DNA of 64,000 nucleotides from Glandiceps talaboti (GCF_964340395.1 NC_135551.1:25103003-25167002); one strand, 5' to 3'. Counted from the stretch's first letter, positions 27,278 through 40,344 are shown. Made by a program: numbers and translations. Notes: generated from the letters alone by a model not told the origin.

Positions 27278-30200
27278 CTACCATGTTTGCACTGGAGCTA
27301 GTACATCTGTGAACACTCTCAGTGTTTTGCCACCATCTGCAAATGCTGCCCAGCAAAACATCTTCTTTGCTGTGTGTTTGCTGACCCCGATGAAGCCACA
27401 TTCTAAAAGGATATGGTATAACCTTGGTGATACAATAATGGTATCTAGCATTGTTGTCTGGTCATACAAAGTCAAGGTCTGCTCGGGTTCGTATGGGTGG
27501 TTCTCTTGATCTTGAATCTTAACAATAAATCGACATTTACTTTTTGGGCTTGGCACTTTGCCCTTCCCAATGCCTACAAGTCCCGCCTTGAATGTTCTTA
27601 ATACTCTCATACAGCCCTTATCCGTGAGGTGGCCACTTATATGCTTGTAGCCTACAGTTTCTGGTACCACACATTCTGTGTAGATGGCAATGTAAAACTT
27701 ACAAAAGACCTCGTGTTCTGGCCAATGTTTCCTTTGACACTTTGGATTGCAGTATGTAACTTTCTTGCATTGAGTACAAAACTTGAGTTCCCCAGAGTTA
27801 ATTGGTATACACTGACAGCTGGCACACCTACCACAAAGAGTGCCAACCTTTGCTACCAAATGCTGTTGTGTGTTGCTGTTGTTGTAAACCAGATTTTCAA
27901 CCAGGACTGGTGGTGTTGTATAGAAAGCATCCTCTCCCAATTCATGCTTCAGTTTTCCGAGCATTCTTTCAAATTCTTGTCCCGGACATGGTAGATTTAT
28001 TTGATCATTGAATTCAACATGGAATGGGGGTCCTGTGTGGTCATGGATCAGATTTTTCTGGACAAGACATTGGCCTGAGAAATGCGTTTCAAACTTGATA
28101 CCTCCATCTCTGTTATGGTAAATGTCATTTTGTCTCATTATATCCACCGTCTGTTCTCCAATTATTACGCCCCAATGGTCATTCTCATAAATGGTGTTTC
28201 CTTCTATAGAGGTACTTCCACCTGCTGTCTTGATACCTCGTGTTCCGTTTTTGGCGATTACATTGTTATAAATTTTTACGTTTTCACTTTCATATACAAA
28301 CACTCCATCACCACAGTTATTACAAATAATGTTATCTTCAATTATGGTTTCACCAGCACTAGGGCCTACATACACTCCATGCAGCATGTTTCCAATTATT
28401 TTGTTTCTTGTGCATGTCAGTTGACCACCTTCTGAAACTTCAACGCCAGATTGGCTTCTATTACAGATAGAACTATCCTCAATATGACAGATTGCAAGTC
28501 TCTTTGCAAAGATGCCACCACCAAGACCCCCTTCTGCAATAGTTGAATTACGTACCATGAGTGTACTACCACGATCTCGAATACCAACAGTGGGATAGCT
28601 AATGGTATCTGCACATTTCGTTTCCCTTACCCTTTTGTGTTTGTAATTGCACCTGAAACATCCTTGGCAGGGTTCATGATGCTCAAAACTCTCCATAGGT
28701 TTAGCAGATCCACCCGCAATAGCACATGAGGATATGATAATTGAGGTTTTTTGAACACCAATGATACCACCAAAGCTTATGGGGAATGAAATATTCTCAA
28801 TAAAGAGAGAACTCTTACTTGGTGTCCACATTTTTCCATAGTCAATTGTCACCTTTCCAATTCCAATTAATCTAACATTCAAGGGTGTTATGTTAATCGA
28901 GTCAGGGAGTTCATAAGCACCTTCTTCAATCAACATTGTGGTCACTGTGTGATAATCTTTGCCAAACATTTTCTTTAACAATTCAGATTTAAAATTACCA
29001 GAATTGATGACTGTATATCTTTCCATTTCACTTACTAGAATTTCTTCAAATTGTTTCTTGAGAAATATTGATGGGATCCCAAGATAGTGTGCAACACTGC
29101 CATTCGTGATAACTTCATTTCTGTATTTTTCTTGATTTATCATTTGCAAGGCTTGTGATTTCCGTAGGTAGGCTTTGCAATATCTTCTGTTAGTCTTCAT
29201 GCTTTCTTCAGCCTCTTTCAATGCTTTGTGTGGCTCTTTGAGACAAATATAACATACAGATTGATTACAATGAAGAATGGACAGCAATCCTTTGTCTTCT
29301 GTATGTTCCATAGCTTCAGAGTATTTACAAATGGCATCATCAAACTGATTCTTTTCAAAAAAGGCATTCCCTTCAGCCTTCAATTTCTCACTTCTTGTCT
29401 TATCAATGGTTTTGCAAACCTCCTCTCCTTTCTCAGTTGTTTGCATGTGTTGCAGCATTTTCTGTTGTGTTTCTTGCTGTAACGGAACCTGAAGAGTCCC
29501 AACCAATGACTGCAAGGATAACTTATCCAAAGGCGGGCTGAATCGAGCCAATAGCTCTAACATCCTATGCTGTGATTCCATGGCAACAACATGTCTCCGT
29601 TGTACACTATAGAATATTGCACTAGTTTTGAAAGTATGAATGACTTCTTTGTGTAATATTGGAAGATATGGTCTTTTGAGTCTGTCGCATGTTTTGATAA
29701 AGTTTTCAACATGATCAGTGACATTGCAAGCATTGAGAGACAACCTTTTCCAGAGAACTAATTCATTTGAAAAGGAAGCTTCTTTTTGATCCACTAACTT
29801 CTCTGGGCATGATGTGTGGCAGAGTGCATATTTTAGCATTCTGCAAGCTGAAAGTAACAGTGCGCCTTCATCGTCAGCTGACATACCATCACGCACAACT
29901 TCTTGAACCATTCTATGTACCCTAAGGGAGTTATTTGCAGATGACCATTGAAAAAGAGAAAACTTGGTAAGTACTTCAGTAACCTGATTTGCACCAAGGC
30001 TGTCGCTCATACAGCCATACAGGTCCTCTTGTGTAACCACAGGATCTCCAATATTCATTATCTCTCTTGGTATGTCTTCTGATGCAAGGAATGCTGCAAT
30101 CTTCATGAACATTGTTGCTGCTTGTCCGAGGCTTTGTTCTTCTGACATTTCTGATATGTATTCGAAATTCATAAGCCATGTGGTGTGCACTGCTAGACGC

Positions 30201-33200
30201 ATTTTCGACTGAGTTGTATTGCCTTTCAGCTTTTTCTGTTTTAAAAGTTTGAGTTTGGATTTCCTGTACTTTTGAAGATACTCGGTAAATGAGCATCTAA
30301 GAGATTTGACATGGGCAGCAGCTTGCTCAAGGGCGAGTGGTAATCCTCCCAATTCAGTGACTAAATCATTAACTTCTGTCTGCTCAGACAACACGTCTCG
30401 TTGTGTTCGGACTGCAAAAAAGCTCGCACCATCTTCTTGAGACAAGGATAAAAGTTCGATACACTGCTCTTCTCCAATATGACAACTCTCCCCTATTTCT
30501 AAGGGTTCCCTTCTCGTTGTAACCAAAATGGTACCATTTGTTCGATGCCTCCACTTGCCATTTAATATCGTCTCTGTTTCCTCCGAAAGTTCTAACTCAT
30601 CAACATTATCAACAACTAAGAGCCACTGATGTGCTTGAGTCTTAAGCCAGTGTAATGTCTTTGATAAGGTATCACGGAAGTCTTTTCCAGAGGTTTTCAA
30701 CTCAATAGCCAATTCCTCCACTGATAGCTGCAGAGTTCTATGATCATCGGCATTTATCCAGAATGTACCTCCAGGGTGGTATGTTTGATACTTCCATGCA
30801 AACTCAGCTGCTAGCGTCGTCTTACCTGTTCCTCCTAAACCACACACTACAACTACACTGCATGAATCTTTAGATTTCTCTTGACAAATGACATGTTCCA
30901 ACTTAGACATTTCTTCTCTTCTTCCACTGAAAAACCTATTGCGATGTGGTACGAAGAAATGGTTTACGGTAGGAATTGGTTCCTGTGTAGACTCCTCGAT
31001 ATGATCGACTCTTCTCTCAAGAGTGTGTTGTGCTGCTTGAACTTCATCAACTGTTGACTTCAACTCACTGTGTTTTTCTTTAACACAAGCTAACTCTTCA
31101 CCAATCTCTGACTGATTTGTTTGTATATCATCTACCTTATCTGCCAGTTGGCTTTGTTTTCCTTGCACGTCTTTCATCGCAAGTTTTAAAGTACAAGTAT
31201 CTTCCACCACGCCTTCCACTTTCAAATCAGTGGCTTGTGTTACTCGCTTTAAGTTCTGTATATCTACTTTCATGGTGCCGATATTTTCAGAGATGGAATT
31301 TATAAAATGACGAATTTGCTCTTTCTCTTCTTCTTGAATGGCATCATTCTGGATTATATAATTTGCCATTACTTTAACATCTGCATGAAGTTTGTTCAAG
31401 ACATCTTCGTTACCCATTCCACCAATGCATAATGTTAGCCCTGTATAAAAAAAAGAGTACAACAATATAAAGAATACTCCAAGGCCAATGACATTGTAGC
31501 ACAATATATTGTACCGATCTCAACTAATTAGGAGGGCATACATTGACTACTATAGAAAGCGAGCTGTCAACAAACTAAGATAGACACAAACTAACACCAT
31601 TGTTACAGCATGTTGGCATAAGGTATCAATGAATGTCTAGGGTGGTGTCTATGATAGTAAGTTTATTTCAAGTGGCCATACACCAAATCCCATTAATTAT
31701 TTACACTCTAAGTCTTGATGACAGGGTGATTTTATCTACATTATTTAAGAATATAATCTACCACATGCAATAATAATAGTTTAAGTTTTGTGTCTATTTC
31801 AGATTGTTGATCAGGTAGTTTGCTTCCCATAGTATTAGTAATATTTCAATACTTATACTGAGAGAAACGGGAAAGGGGTTACCAATAAACTAAAATCTTA
31901 AATTTGGAAAAGGGTATTACCATCAGTTTTCCAGTCTTCTAGTTTGTTCTTTAATGCATCTTCTTTCTCCCTTGGCAGTTTCAATGACATTACCATCTTG
32001 GTCATAATCTGCAATTAATCAACGGAATGAATGCCTTATGAATTAAACTTTATTGATCATAATAATCAAGACCACAAATTATTATTAAAACAACTTCATT
32101 TACTATCTACACCAATCTACATCAATGTGAACTTATGTATTGACACTCTTCTGTGGTCCGAAGGGTAATGTTGATTTATGAAACATATTCATTAGAAATG
32201 TTTTTGCATATTACCTTATATTAAAATTAATATGCATAAGTAGTATGCTCAGATTAAATTTTAGACTTCAAGCACTCAACATGCAAACCAATCTCTAAGA
32301 TTGGCACGTACGATATATAGCATAGGATAAACCAGGTTATGTTGCTGTAACTATAAACAGCATAACGGGGAAGTATCAAATTAACCCCCACCCCCAGGGA
32401 GGGGGTGAACAAATACAAACATGTATTATACAATTTTTATTCTAAGGTCACCATATTTCCCTAAACCTTTTCCATAACAACTTAAAGCAAAATCAGTGGT
32501 AAGCTTATAGTCTGTTTGACTGCTGGCATGGTGTATACAATAAAGTCAAACATACAAAACCATGGGTGACAAATCTCATAAAACTCAGACTGACATGTAT
32601 AAAAAAAAGCTGTTAAAACTAATTATAAAAATTGTGGTTTTGGCAGTTTCAATAAGTATTTAAATTTTATAAGCTCACCTTAAAACACTGCAAGAATTTC
32701 ATATCATCCCAATTGGATATATTGCAGTGTCCCCACTCATTTCTCACTTTATTGCGTACATCATTGGTAGCATTTGCCAGAAACTTGCCTCGATTAGAGA
32801 AAACAGACACTTCTGATATCAGTGATAGGCAAGCAGATATATCACAGCTCTCATCAAAGCCTGTCATCTTTGACATGAAAGACTGAAGATACAATTTTGC
32901 CAAATCAACTGCGTCAGTTATATCATAATTATATCTAGCAAGATGACGGCTATGTAGTCGGCCATTACCATGAATATTTTCATACTTCAGTTTCTTATTA
33001 CTACTATAGTCCTGGGGTAAGTGATTAGCATAAGTCTGTTTGTTGATATAATATTGAGATTTAAGGTCGGCATAGTGATTCTCCATTTCCCGTTTTACAA
33101 CTTCTCGTAGCACTGGAGTGAGAACATTATTGAGAACAATACCAACTACAGTCCAACGGGTTTCATTTTCACTAAGTGCAAGTCTTTGCTCTCCTGTACA

Positions 33201-33237
33201 GAAAAAAAAGATGAAGGGAAGTTAGGTGCTGGAAATT

Positions 33238-33268
<31 letters not shown>

Positions 33269-34444
33269 TGACGACGACGACGACGACGATGACGACGGCG
33301 GCGACGAAGAAGAAGAAGTAGAAGAAGAATCGAAATTTTATTTTATTTTACTTTAAATGTTTAAAAATAGAGCCAATGGTGTTGTAGCACAACTGCAGTT
33401 TTTGAAAAATGTTTATCCACATGCTGATCTATGTTAGGTATAGGTGTTCATTTGCTGAATGATTATTCAGTTGCCTATCCAGCCCTGTTGTTATCTTTGC
33501 AATATACGATCATTTGGCTGTTGCTATTGGCGTGGTCTTGTTGCTAGATATATTTACATATATTTTTTAATTGTTTTTCACTTGTCTATGAATCCATGTT
33601 ATCTTTGCGATATACACCATAGTTTGGCTGTTGCTATGGGTGTGGGCTTGTTGCTAGGGATATTTGAATACATTTTTTGAATGTTTACTAGCCTACCAGA
33701 TGATGTTATTTTACCAAAATATACTCTGTCATTTGGTTGTTGCTAAAGGTGTGGTCATGGTTGCTGGGGCCAATTGTCAAAAAAAAATTAAACATTTGCA
33801 CGTCTAGAAACATCTCACCAAATTTCAGTCCCAATGACGAAGTACTTTCTGAGATACAAGTTTTTGACCACAATTCACATTTTATACCTAATTTGCATAT
33901 TGCCAATGAGATCATTACATGCTTACTTTAATAGTTCTTCATCTACACATCCCTAAATGCATCCCCATTAAATTTCAGCCCAATCTGCTCAGTAGTTTTG
34001 GAATTAAAGATTTTTGACCAAAAAGACAGATTTTAGCCATAATTTGCATATTACTGATGGGGGTCATCATGTCATAAACAAATCTTAATGTACACACTCC
34101 TAAGAATCTTCCCACAAACTTTCAGGCCAATCTGCCTAGTAGATTTTGATTTTAAGTTTTTTTGACCAAAATGACATTTTTTGAGTTCAATAACACACCT
34201 GAGTTGCTATCATTTTGCTTTCAATATATTCCCAACTAGACACCAATAGGAACATTTAAAACAATATCAAAACAATCGGAGGAGTAGTGTTTGAGTTGAA
34301 GTCGTGCACACACTCAGACAGATAGATACCGCAATATGCCTAGAGCACTACTTAACACCTTATTGGTTCAGTTGTGTTGAAAATTACTTCGACCCCAAGT
34401 TGATATACTCGTCGGTCACAACAATACACACACACACACACACA

Positions 34445-34530
<86 letters not shown>

Positions 34531-34537
34531 GTCTCTC

Positions 34538-34633
<96 letters not shown>

Positions 34634-34929
34634 ACTCACTCACTCACTGTGAAAACAATTCCCAGCCTACCTTTCCTTGGTATTTCATTTTTGGCAATTT
34701 CTATAATCCTTGGCTTTATCTCATGAACACTTCCTTCAGCGTGCTCCCCGAAAAATTTCTGAACATAACCTTGTTCATTAGCATAAGCATTCCATTCCTT
34801 CAGATCTCCGACGGGAAAGAGATCACCACTTTTACCAGTAAATTTTCTCATGGACTCCATGTTTGTTTCCAACTGAAAAGGACACACTACTTTCTTTAAT
34901 ATCAAGTTTTCACATTCAAAGTCTACCAT
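27278..34929 (-). CDS. STAND/NLR-like protein: HEPN-like, coiled coil, NB-ARC, TPR, beta-helix, MYND; 4 exons, 1674 aa
   Basis: Exons (minus): 34671-34929, 32679-33193, 31921-32008, 27278-31440. They join in frame to 5025 bases with GT-AG introns; an in-frame stop lies just before the ATG. Residues about 90-258 resemble the CXorf38/DUF4559 family and carry an R-N-E-W-G-H (237-242) HEPN-type R-x4-H motif. Residues 326-441 are coiled coil. NB-ARC: P-loop GLGGTGKTT at 488-496, Walker B LLVVDN at 561-566, GGLPLAL at 652-658. TPR-like helices lie at 969-1056 (EGNAFFEKNQFDDAICKYSE). A right-handed beta-helix of G-V/I-x-V and N-x-I-x-x-N coils spans about 1156-1436, with a Cys-rich insert (CQGCFRC). 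The MYND finger is 1490-1534, and the tail ends VQTW. Known biology: NB-ARC proteins are ATP-driven switches; HEPN domains with this motif often cleave RNA. A sensor-effector role is inferred. Confidence 0.92.
33235..33340. repeat. Composite trinucleotide repeat (AAC, GAC, GAA)
   Basis: Consecutive AAC, GAC and GAA/GAG triplets in intron 1 of the STAND gene, 42 bases upstream (in transcript sense) of exon 2. Confidence 0.9.
33365..34300 (+). repeat. Interspersed repeat family R, long copy in STAND intron 1
   Basis: Same order of blocks as 1635-2525: 'gtagcacaactgcag', 'ggctgttgctatggg', 'ggttgttgctaaagg', 'catctcaccaaatttcag', 'tcagcccaatctgc'. It ends in 'gtgcacacactcagacagat', a simple 3' tail. 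A 5' sub-block is partly duplicated (33500-33560 and 33600-33665). It is antisense to the gene. Confidence 0.65.
34427..34648. repeat. (CA)n-(CT)n microsatellite
   Basis: A CA tract (34427-34446), a long CT tract with a few G interruptions, then CACT repeats to 34648. It lies only 22 bases from the donor of STAND exon 1, in intron 1. Confidence 0.95.
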
Positions 34930-35393
34930 AGCATAATAGGCTATAAACTAAACTACACAAACAATGGGGAAGTTGTCAATATTTATTTAGCTTTCAAGTG
35001 CACATATGTATTTTCATAAACGTTCGGTTTTTATGATTTCTACATAAACTTTGCGGGATTACCAAGAAATACTCTTTTTCTCCTCCATATAGCAGTGCTC
35101 TGCTGTTCCCTCATGAGACCTAGGAGATATGCATATATATTAGATGAGCAATATAAGCAAGTCATGAATATTCATTGTTTACCTAATTAGGCATGTCTAA
35201 AGTGCACCCCAGCTAGTACAATATGGAGGTAAAACAGAGTTTCAATGTGATGTTTTTTTTGGTAATAGTGATATGAAATCATGAAATGATTTTTCAGAAA
35301 CCAAAGTTTATGAAAATACCATTATTGCTGAGTTGGTGTTCCCCTTTTAAAGAATATCCACGTTGGACAAAACCAGGGATCAGATCAGACCCA

Positions 35394-35990
35394 GTGATTT
35401 TGTTTACAACAAATAAGCACATCAATATTCACAAACATATACAACCCATTTTGTGTTAGTGTTCACTGGCTCTGTTTGACACAACCACCAGAAACCAATA
35501 AGCAACTCAACTACACATTCTACACTTTAAGCTAGCAAGACCACAACATCTTGCTACATGTTATCTAAATTTTAAACATACTGCGACTAGTGATAGACAC
35601 ACTGGCGCCAGTATTTTGATGTGTGCATTTGATGTGTACACAGTGGCACGTAAATATACCTCACTTTGACAAAATGTCGCAAGAAACTACATTCATTGAA
35701 TCTTGCTATCATGGAGTGCAGAATGTCCAGTTTCTTATCGGTTTCTGTGTGGTTGTACCAAACAGAGACAGTGAACACTAACATAAAACGGGCCGTATAC
35801 ATCAAACTGCTGTAATGGAATGGCAATTTGCACGAGGTCACCGTGGGGATGTTGTAGCAGAGTAACATATAGGGTCCGAAGATTGTTTTCATTATCGCAA
35901 ACGGAATTTGTATATGTCATTGCATGCAAGCTTGTATGTGTGTTTGTATTTTTTGTTGTTTACGTGCTCATTTGTTGTAAACAAAATCAC
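35394..35990. repeat. 597-bp foldback element upstream of the STAND gene
   Basis: The ends are inverted copies (5' 'tgattttgtttacaac', mirrored at the 3' end). Inner blocks also mirror: 'gttagtgttcactggctctg' near 35456 pairs with the complement of about 35760-35785. 'actggcgccagt' lies near the middle (35603-35614). No target-site duplication is clear. It is a non-autonomous inverted-repeat element about 0.5 kb upstream of the STAND start codon. Confidence 0.7.
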
Positions 35991-38900
35991 CAATTAATAA
36001 AGCCGTGACCTCTGTGCTTAGACGCGTCGTCAGCCAACCAACGTACAACCATGAATTCAACCTTCTGTTTCGGAGACATTCTCTCTATAAACAATTCATT
36101 TTATAGTCATAGTTATCCTTCATTTTTGTTACAGCCTCCTCGATCCTCATTAGACTGTCAGACACGTCTTGTCTTTCCAAATACCTGCCCCAACAGACAC
36201 TGTCGACTTTTGTAAATTATCTGTTTGAATATTTTTAGGTGATAAAATAGAATTAAAACATAGTAGTTTTGAGAACTCTGTAAATACTTCAGAAGATATT
36301 TAAAAATATCATCCGCGTCTGAATAAAGCCTCAACGTTCAATGGGGTTGTCTGATGTATTGGAGGTGCGCCCCCACACGATGTAGACCTATACAATACAA
36401 ATATTTATTTGTCCAAGCACTGTTTAATAGTCGTTCTTATTCTATCATGTCCTCAATGCATAGGGTTCACGCACAGGGCGTACATGCAATTGTGACCATT
36501 TCACGTATAGGAAAACATATAGTAATTCGACTTGTTGCTATATTGATTGTAGTTACTCTGTTGTTGATGCTTGTCAGTATTTTTTGTTTGTTTGTTTGTT
36601 TGTTTGTTTGGGGGTTTTTTTCTTTGTTTTTGTAAATAACTAACTAAGCCTGAGCGCCCTGTGGTTCACGCAGACCTATTTATCATATATAAGTCAGTAA
36701 TTAAAATGAATGTGATGTAGGAATGATTCGATTCCTTTATTCCCGTCACGTAAATTACATACGAATATCGTTGCTTTTTGTAGCTCTGGAAGTGATCGCC
36801 TCTTCCCAACTATATGAAGGAACTAAAGATAAAACAAAGAAGAATCGAACTGAATTCGATTCCTACGTCAGATTTAAATCAGATCGGGTAAACGACAACT
36901 AAATTTACACATTTCTCATTCGCCATTGTTAATCCGTCTAGATCATGTGACTATATATTCATACCGTGATTGACCTTTTGTGACCCATGTAGCCATGAAT
37001 ACTGTACTCCTTGGTAGTGGCTTTATAAACTATTGTACATACTCGGAATTGAAACCCGTAATAATTCCGCCTGTCAGCCAGATTAACCTTATTAGTATTC
37101 AGTCTAAAGTGAGCGATTTATTGGGATCCATAATTATAGAAATCATTGTAAATGCCAAGTTCTGGATACAAGATTGTTTTAAAAAGTTGACACAAGTATA
37201 ATATAAGACAGTCTGATAACTGTGGCGAAGTGACTGGTACAGTTTGAGTACTAGTAATTCTGCATTGTAGAAAACTTATATCACACGACTGACTTTTGTA
37301 ATTACTGAGGAGACTAGGAAATGGTTCACAACTATAGCTTAAGTTTTCATGTATTATTCTTTTTGGTGGTCAAGATGTGTACATAGACATGTGTTTTTAC
37401 TTTGTTACATTTTAAATAGAACCTGGCCATGTTTTCTCCGGGGGGGGGGGGGGAAGTCTCTTCTTATGACGGTGTCATAAATAGGCATGTTGATTTACGA
37501 CCATGGTGTATATTAACCGTACATCGGATTTAGACAAAGGGTCTGACTTCCATACCTACGCAACATGAAAAATATAGTCAACACACTTACCGTAATTCTG
37601 AAAAATTTGCGACTACTTGTTACAGTCTATGTCCGTCGTATGTCGTACAAGGAGGAAATTCTGCTTATTGTAACCATAACTGCGCACTACACTTTGCGCA
37701 TGGTGATTTCACAATTCCTAGAAGAGCAGACATGACGTTATGCATGGAGGGCGTCTATGCGTTATGCTATTTATAGATGTTGAATCACAAACAACACTTG
37801 TGAGGTACCAGGTATGATGTTATCCTATCTATGGTATATAAAACCTACCATTGACACAGAGTTTCACGTATATTCATATATTAGAGAGATACATAAAAGC
37901 CTTTAATGGCGAAATAGTTTGCTAATATAATTCATATTACTATACAACCTATTATCAGCTCACAAGTGTATGAAGTGAATGTGGTGTACAGTAATTAAAA
38001 CTGCACTCATAGATACAACTGGGATGTTTTGTGTGTTTTTTTTCAAAATGTGGTGTCAAGTACAATAAATGAATCGTAATATCGTACAATGTTTGGAATA
38101 TTGCGTCACCTGTTTGGATAAACGTATTTTTTGTAACTGTGTACACAATAAATCAAATCAATTAAAATTGATCTTGGGGTCCGCACCCACAAATCAGCGC
38201 CCTCAACGGCAATAACGATTTCAACCTGTTTCTTTCCTGCTTATGGATAAAATCGACCACTGATTAACATGTGCAATATCTAATTATTGGTATTGTAACA
38301 ATTTTCAGTGAATATGTTATGGTTGTCTGATCGAAAAATGACAGTTTTAAAATGTGACAGATTCAAAACCAAACTTTCGCTCAAGATTTAAACTTGTCAC
38401 TACACCACCTACAGATAATATTGACCACTAATTAACAGATCTTTTTATAATTATAATATTAATTGACCAATTTTTAGTGAATATAACTTTTTTTTTATTT
38501 GATGAAAGAATATTCCCCTTTACACATAACCAGTAACTCTAGTTTATTTATACCAACACAATCCGATGATTCTATTCACAGGCCCGGGATCAATCCGGCA
38601 AAGAAACGTTACGGGCAATTAACTGAGTTCGTACACCATCAACTTTTGTTAAGCTAAGATTACCTCTCAGAAGTCGGGCTCAGATTCATGTTAATTTTTG
38701 CCAACATATCTCATTGTGTTCCCCATCATCTGAGCAATTAAAAAATATATGTTGGCAATTTTTATTTCAATATTAAGGGTAATTTTTGCAGCAGTTTCAT
38801 AAATGATGTAATATCATGGTTTTTCTGTATATTGATGGCAAATTAAAATATGTGAACTGTACGGTTGCTTCATATCTGTATACATGTACTTATGGGCATC
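35991..38900. other. Gene-free stretch; possible untranslated exon donor
   Basis: No protein exon is recognised. A minus-strand donor (ACG|GTAAGTG) near 37589 and an acceptor-like TTTATAG just upstream of the STAND ATG could bound a 5' UTR intron of the STAND gene; this is a guess. A G run at 37440-37453. Confidence 0.3.
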
Positions 38901-39219
38901 TAGTCTGTAAGGTACGCCGTGACGGTGCGCCCTCAAACATCGGCCAACCCCTAACACGTCTGTATCGAACTGCACTCTTCCCAGCGTTTCCAACCAGAAC
39001 TGGTTGCGGCCAATCACAGGCATGCACACGATTAGAGGCCGTTAAATGACACTTTTATGTTAATTTATTTCAATTTCACTGGCGACGTAATCAAAAATTG
39101 CGTCACCGATATTAGCATACATTCCGCCCACAACCGTCTTGTATCTTATCATGTGTACACAATGTAATGTATACCCGATTACGTTCTCAGTTTGCAAAGT
39201 ACGTCGAGTTACCAGCAAA

Positions 39220-39534
39220 ATGTCTGTCGTGAATGCCATTACGAAGTCTTCCCATGAATTTGGAATAGTGTTGAAAGAGAAGCAGAGAGAATGTCTGGAG
39301 GTTTTTTGCACTGGAAGAGACGTGTTCGCGATACTACCGACTGGTTACGAGAAGTCGATCATATATTACCTAGCACCCAAAGTCATCGATTTAATCAAGG
39401 GTCAACCAGGTTCTATAATTCTTGTTATTTCGCCTCTCGTTTCACGTGGTCGAAACACAACTTGCAAACCCCAGCACGTTCATGATCTTCTTTTCGTAAC
39501 GGGACACAAAATAAGTCACGTTAATAGGACCTGA
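39220..39534 (+). pseudogene. RecQ-type helicase N-terminal fragment
   Basis: Residues read 'FGIVLKEKQRECLEVF', then 'DVFAILPTGYEKSIIYYLAP', 'GSIILVISPLVS', which is the Q-motif/motif I/Ia order of a RecQ ATP-dependent DNA helicase. Motif I should be TG-x-GKS, but here the second Gly is Glu (TGYEKS), expected to damage ATP binding. After 'SPLVS' similarity stops and a stop codon follows. Only about 80 of several hundred family residues remain. It is enclosed by the TIR element, so it was either captured or is a relic of the element's own cargo. Start placed at the first Met before the similarity. Confidence 0.75.
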
Positions 39535-39957
39535 AACGATCTTCTGTAGAAAACACGGATCGCCTTTTTTTAGGGTGTAATTGTACACCACAGACGGCAC
39601 ACTCCGTACACGTAAGTTTGAATGTGGCGATCGTGGACTTCGTTGGCGTTTTACCGTCATCCATGACTCTGTTACATTTATTTCAAAACTGAACATGAAA
39701 ATTTGAAGTACAAGTACGTTATTTTAGGAGAGTTTCAAACTAGTTTTATTGGTCACTATTGGTAATGTATATTGGCCTACACGTGTGTGTGTTTATTTAC
39801 GTGGTGGTAGTATCGGTGGTTATGCAAGTCAAATCCCAGAGCGGATGTCGCCGACCGAGTGATTGACATATATTACCATGGCAACATTCGCTCTTATCGC
39901 CTGACGTACAAGCTATTCTACATATTTGATTTCTAATCTACACGACAACCTCTGCAC

Positions 39958-40344
39958 TAGACTCTCTCACAGTCCTCGGAACTTCGCTTTACTAAAATCG
40001 ACGCTAAATGAATTATTTTGTATGTACCGATACCATCTACATAACGTACTCCATCGTACTCGAACAACCTTGTACTGTGCGCCCTCATCGACCACATAGA
40101 GATATATGTTCGTTGACGTGTGACTGCGACGCTCCGTGTTATCGCGAAGTCCGATCGGGGCTTCGCGATAACACGGAGCGTCGCAGTCACACGTCAACGA
40201 ATGGTTATCTCTGTCATGGTCGATGAGGGCGCATAGTACAAGGATATTCGAGTACGGTTAATTAGCTGGCATCGGTACATACAAAATAATTCGTTTAGCT
40301 TTAATTTTAGTAAAGCGAAGCTCCGAGGGCTGTAAGAGAGTCTA
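39958..40344. mobile_element. Nested foldback MITE with 9-bp target duplication
   Basis: The element is almost entirely two inverted arms of about 190 bases meeting near 40160 ('tatcgcgaagtccgat' / 'cggggcttcgcgata'). Ends are TAGACTCTCTCACAG and the complement of CTGTAAGAGAGTCTA. Exact 9-bp duplications CCTCTGCAC lie at 39949-39957 and 40345-40353. It sits inside the element at 38901-40529 and is therefore younger than it. Confidence 0.88.

Noticed and set aside
28082-28435. 117-residue plus-strand frame
   Set aside because: Antisense shadow of the beta-helix part of the STAND gene.
31441-31504. N-terminal extension of the STAND large exon (hydrophobic MCYNVIG... start)
   Set aside because: It is intron sequence: a clear acceptor at 31441-31446 joins in frame to upstream HEPN-like exons.
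34304-34726. SLSLSL/RERERE-type frames
   Set aside because: Translations of the CT microsatellite in STAND intron 1.
35587-35929. Minus-strand frames of 101 and 64 residues
   Set aside because: They lie wholly inside the foldback element at 35394-35990.
38816-39049. 77-residue frame with CKVRRDGAPSNIG
   Set aside because: It is a translation of the transposon left terminus and appears again at 50868 for the same reason.
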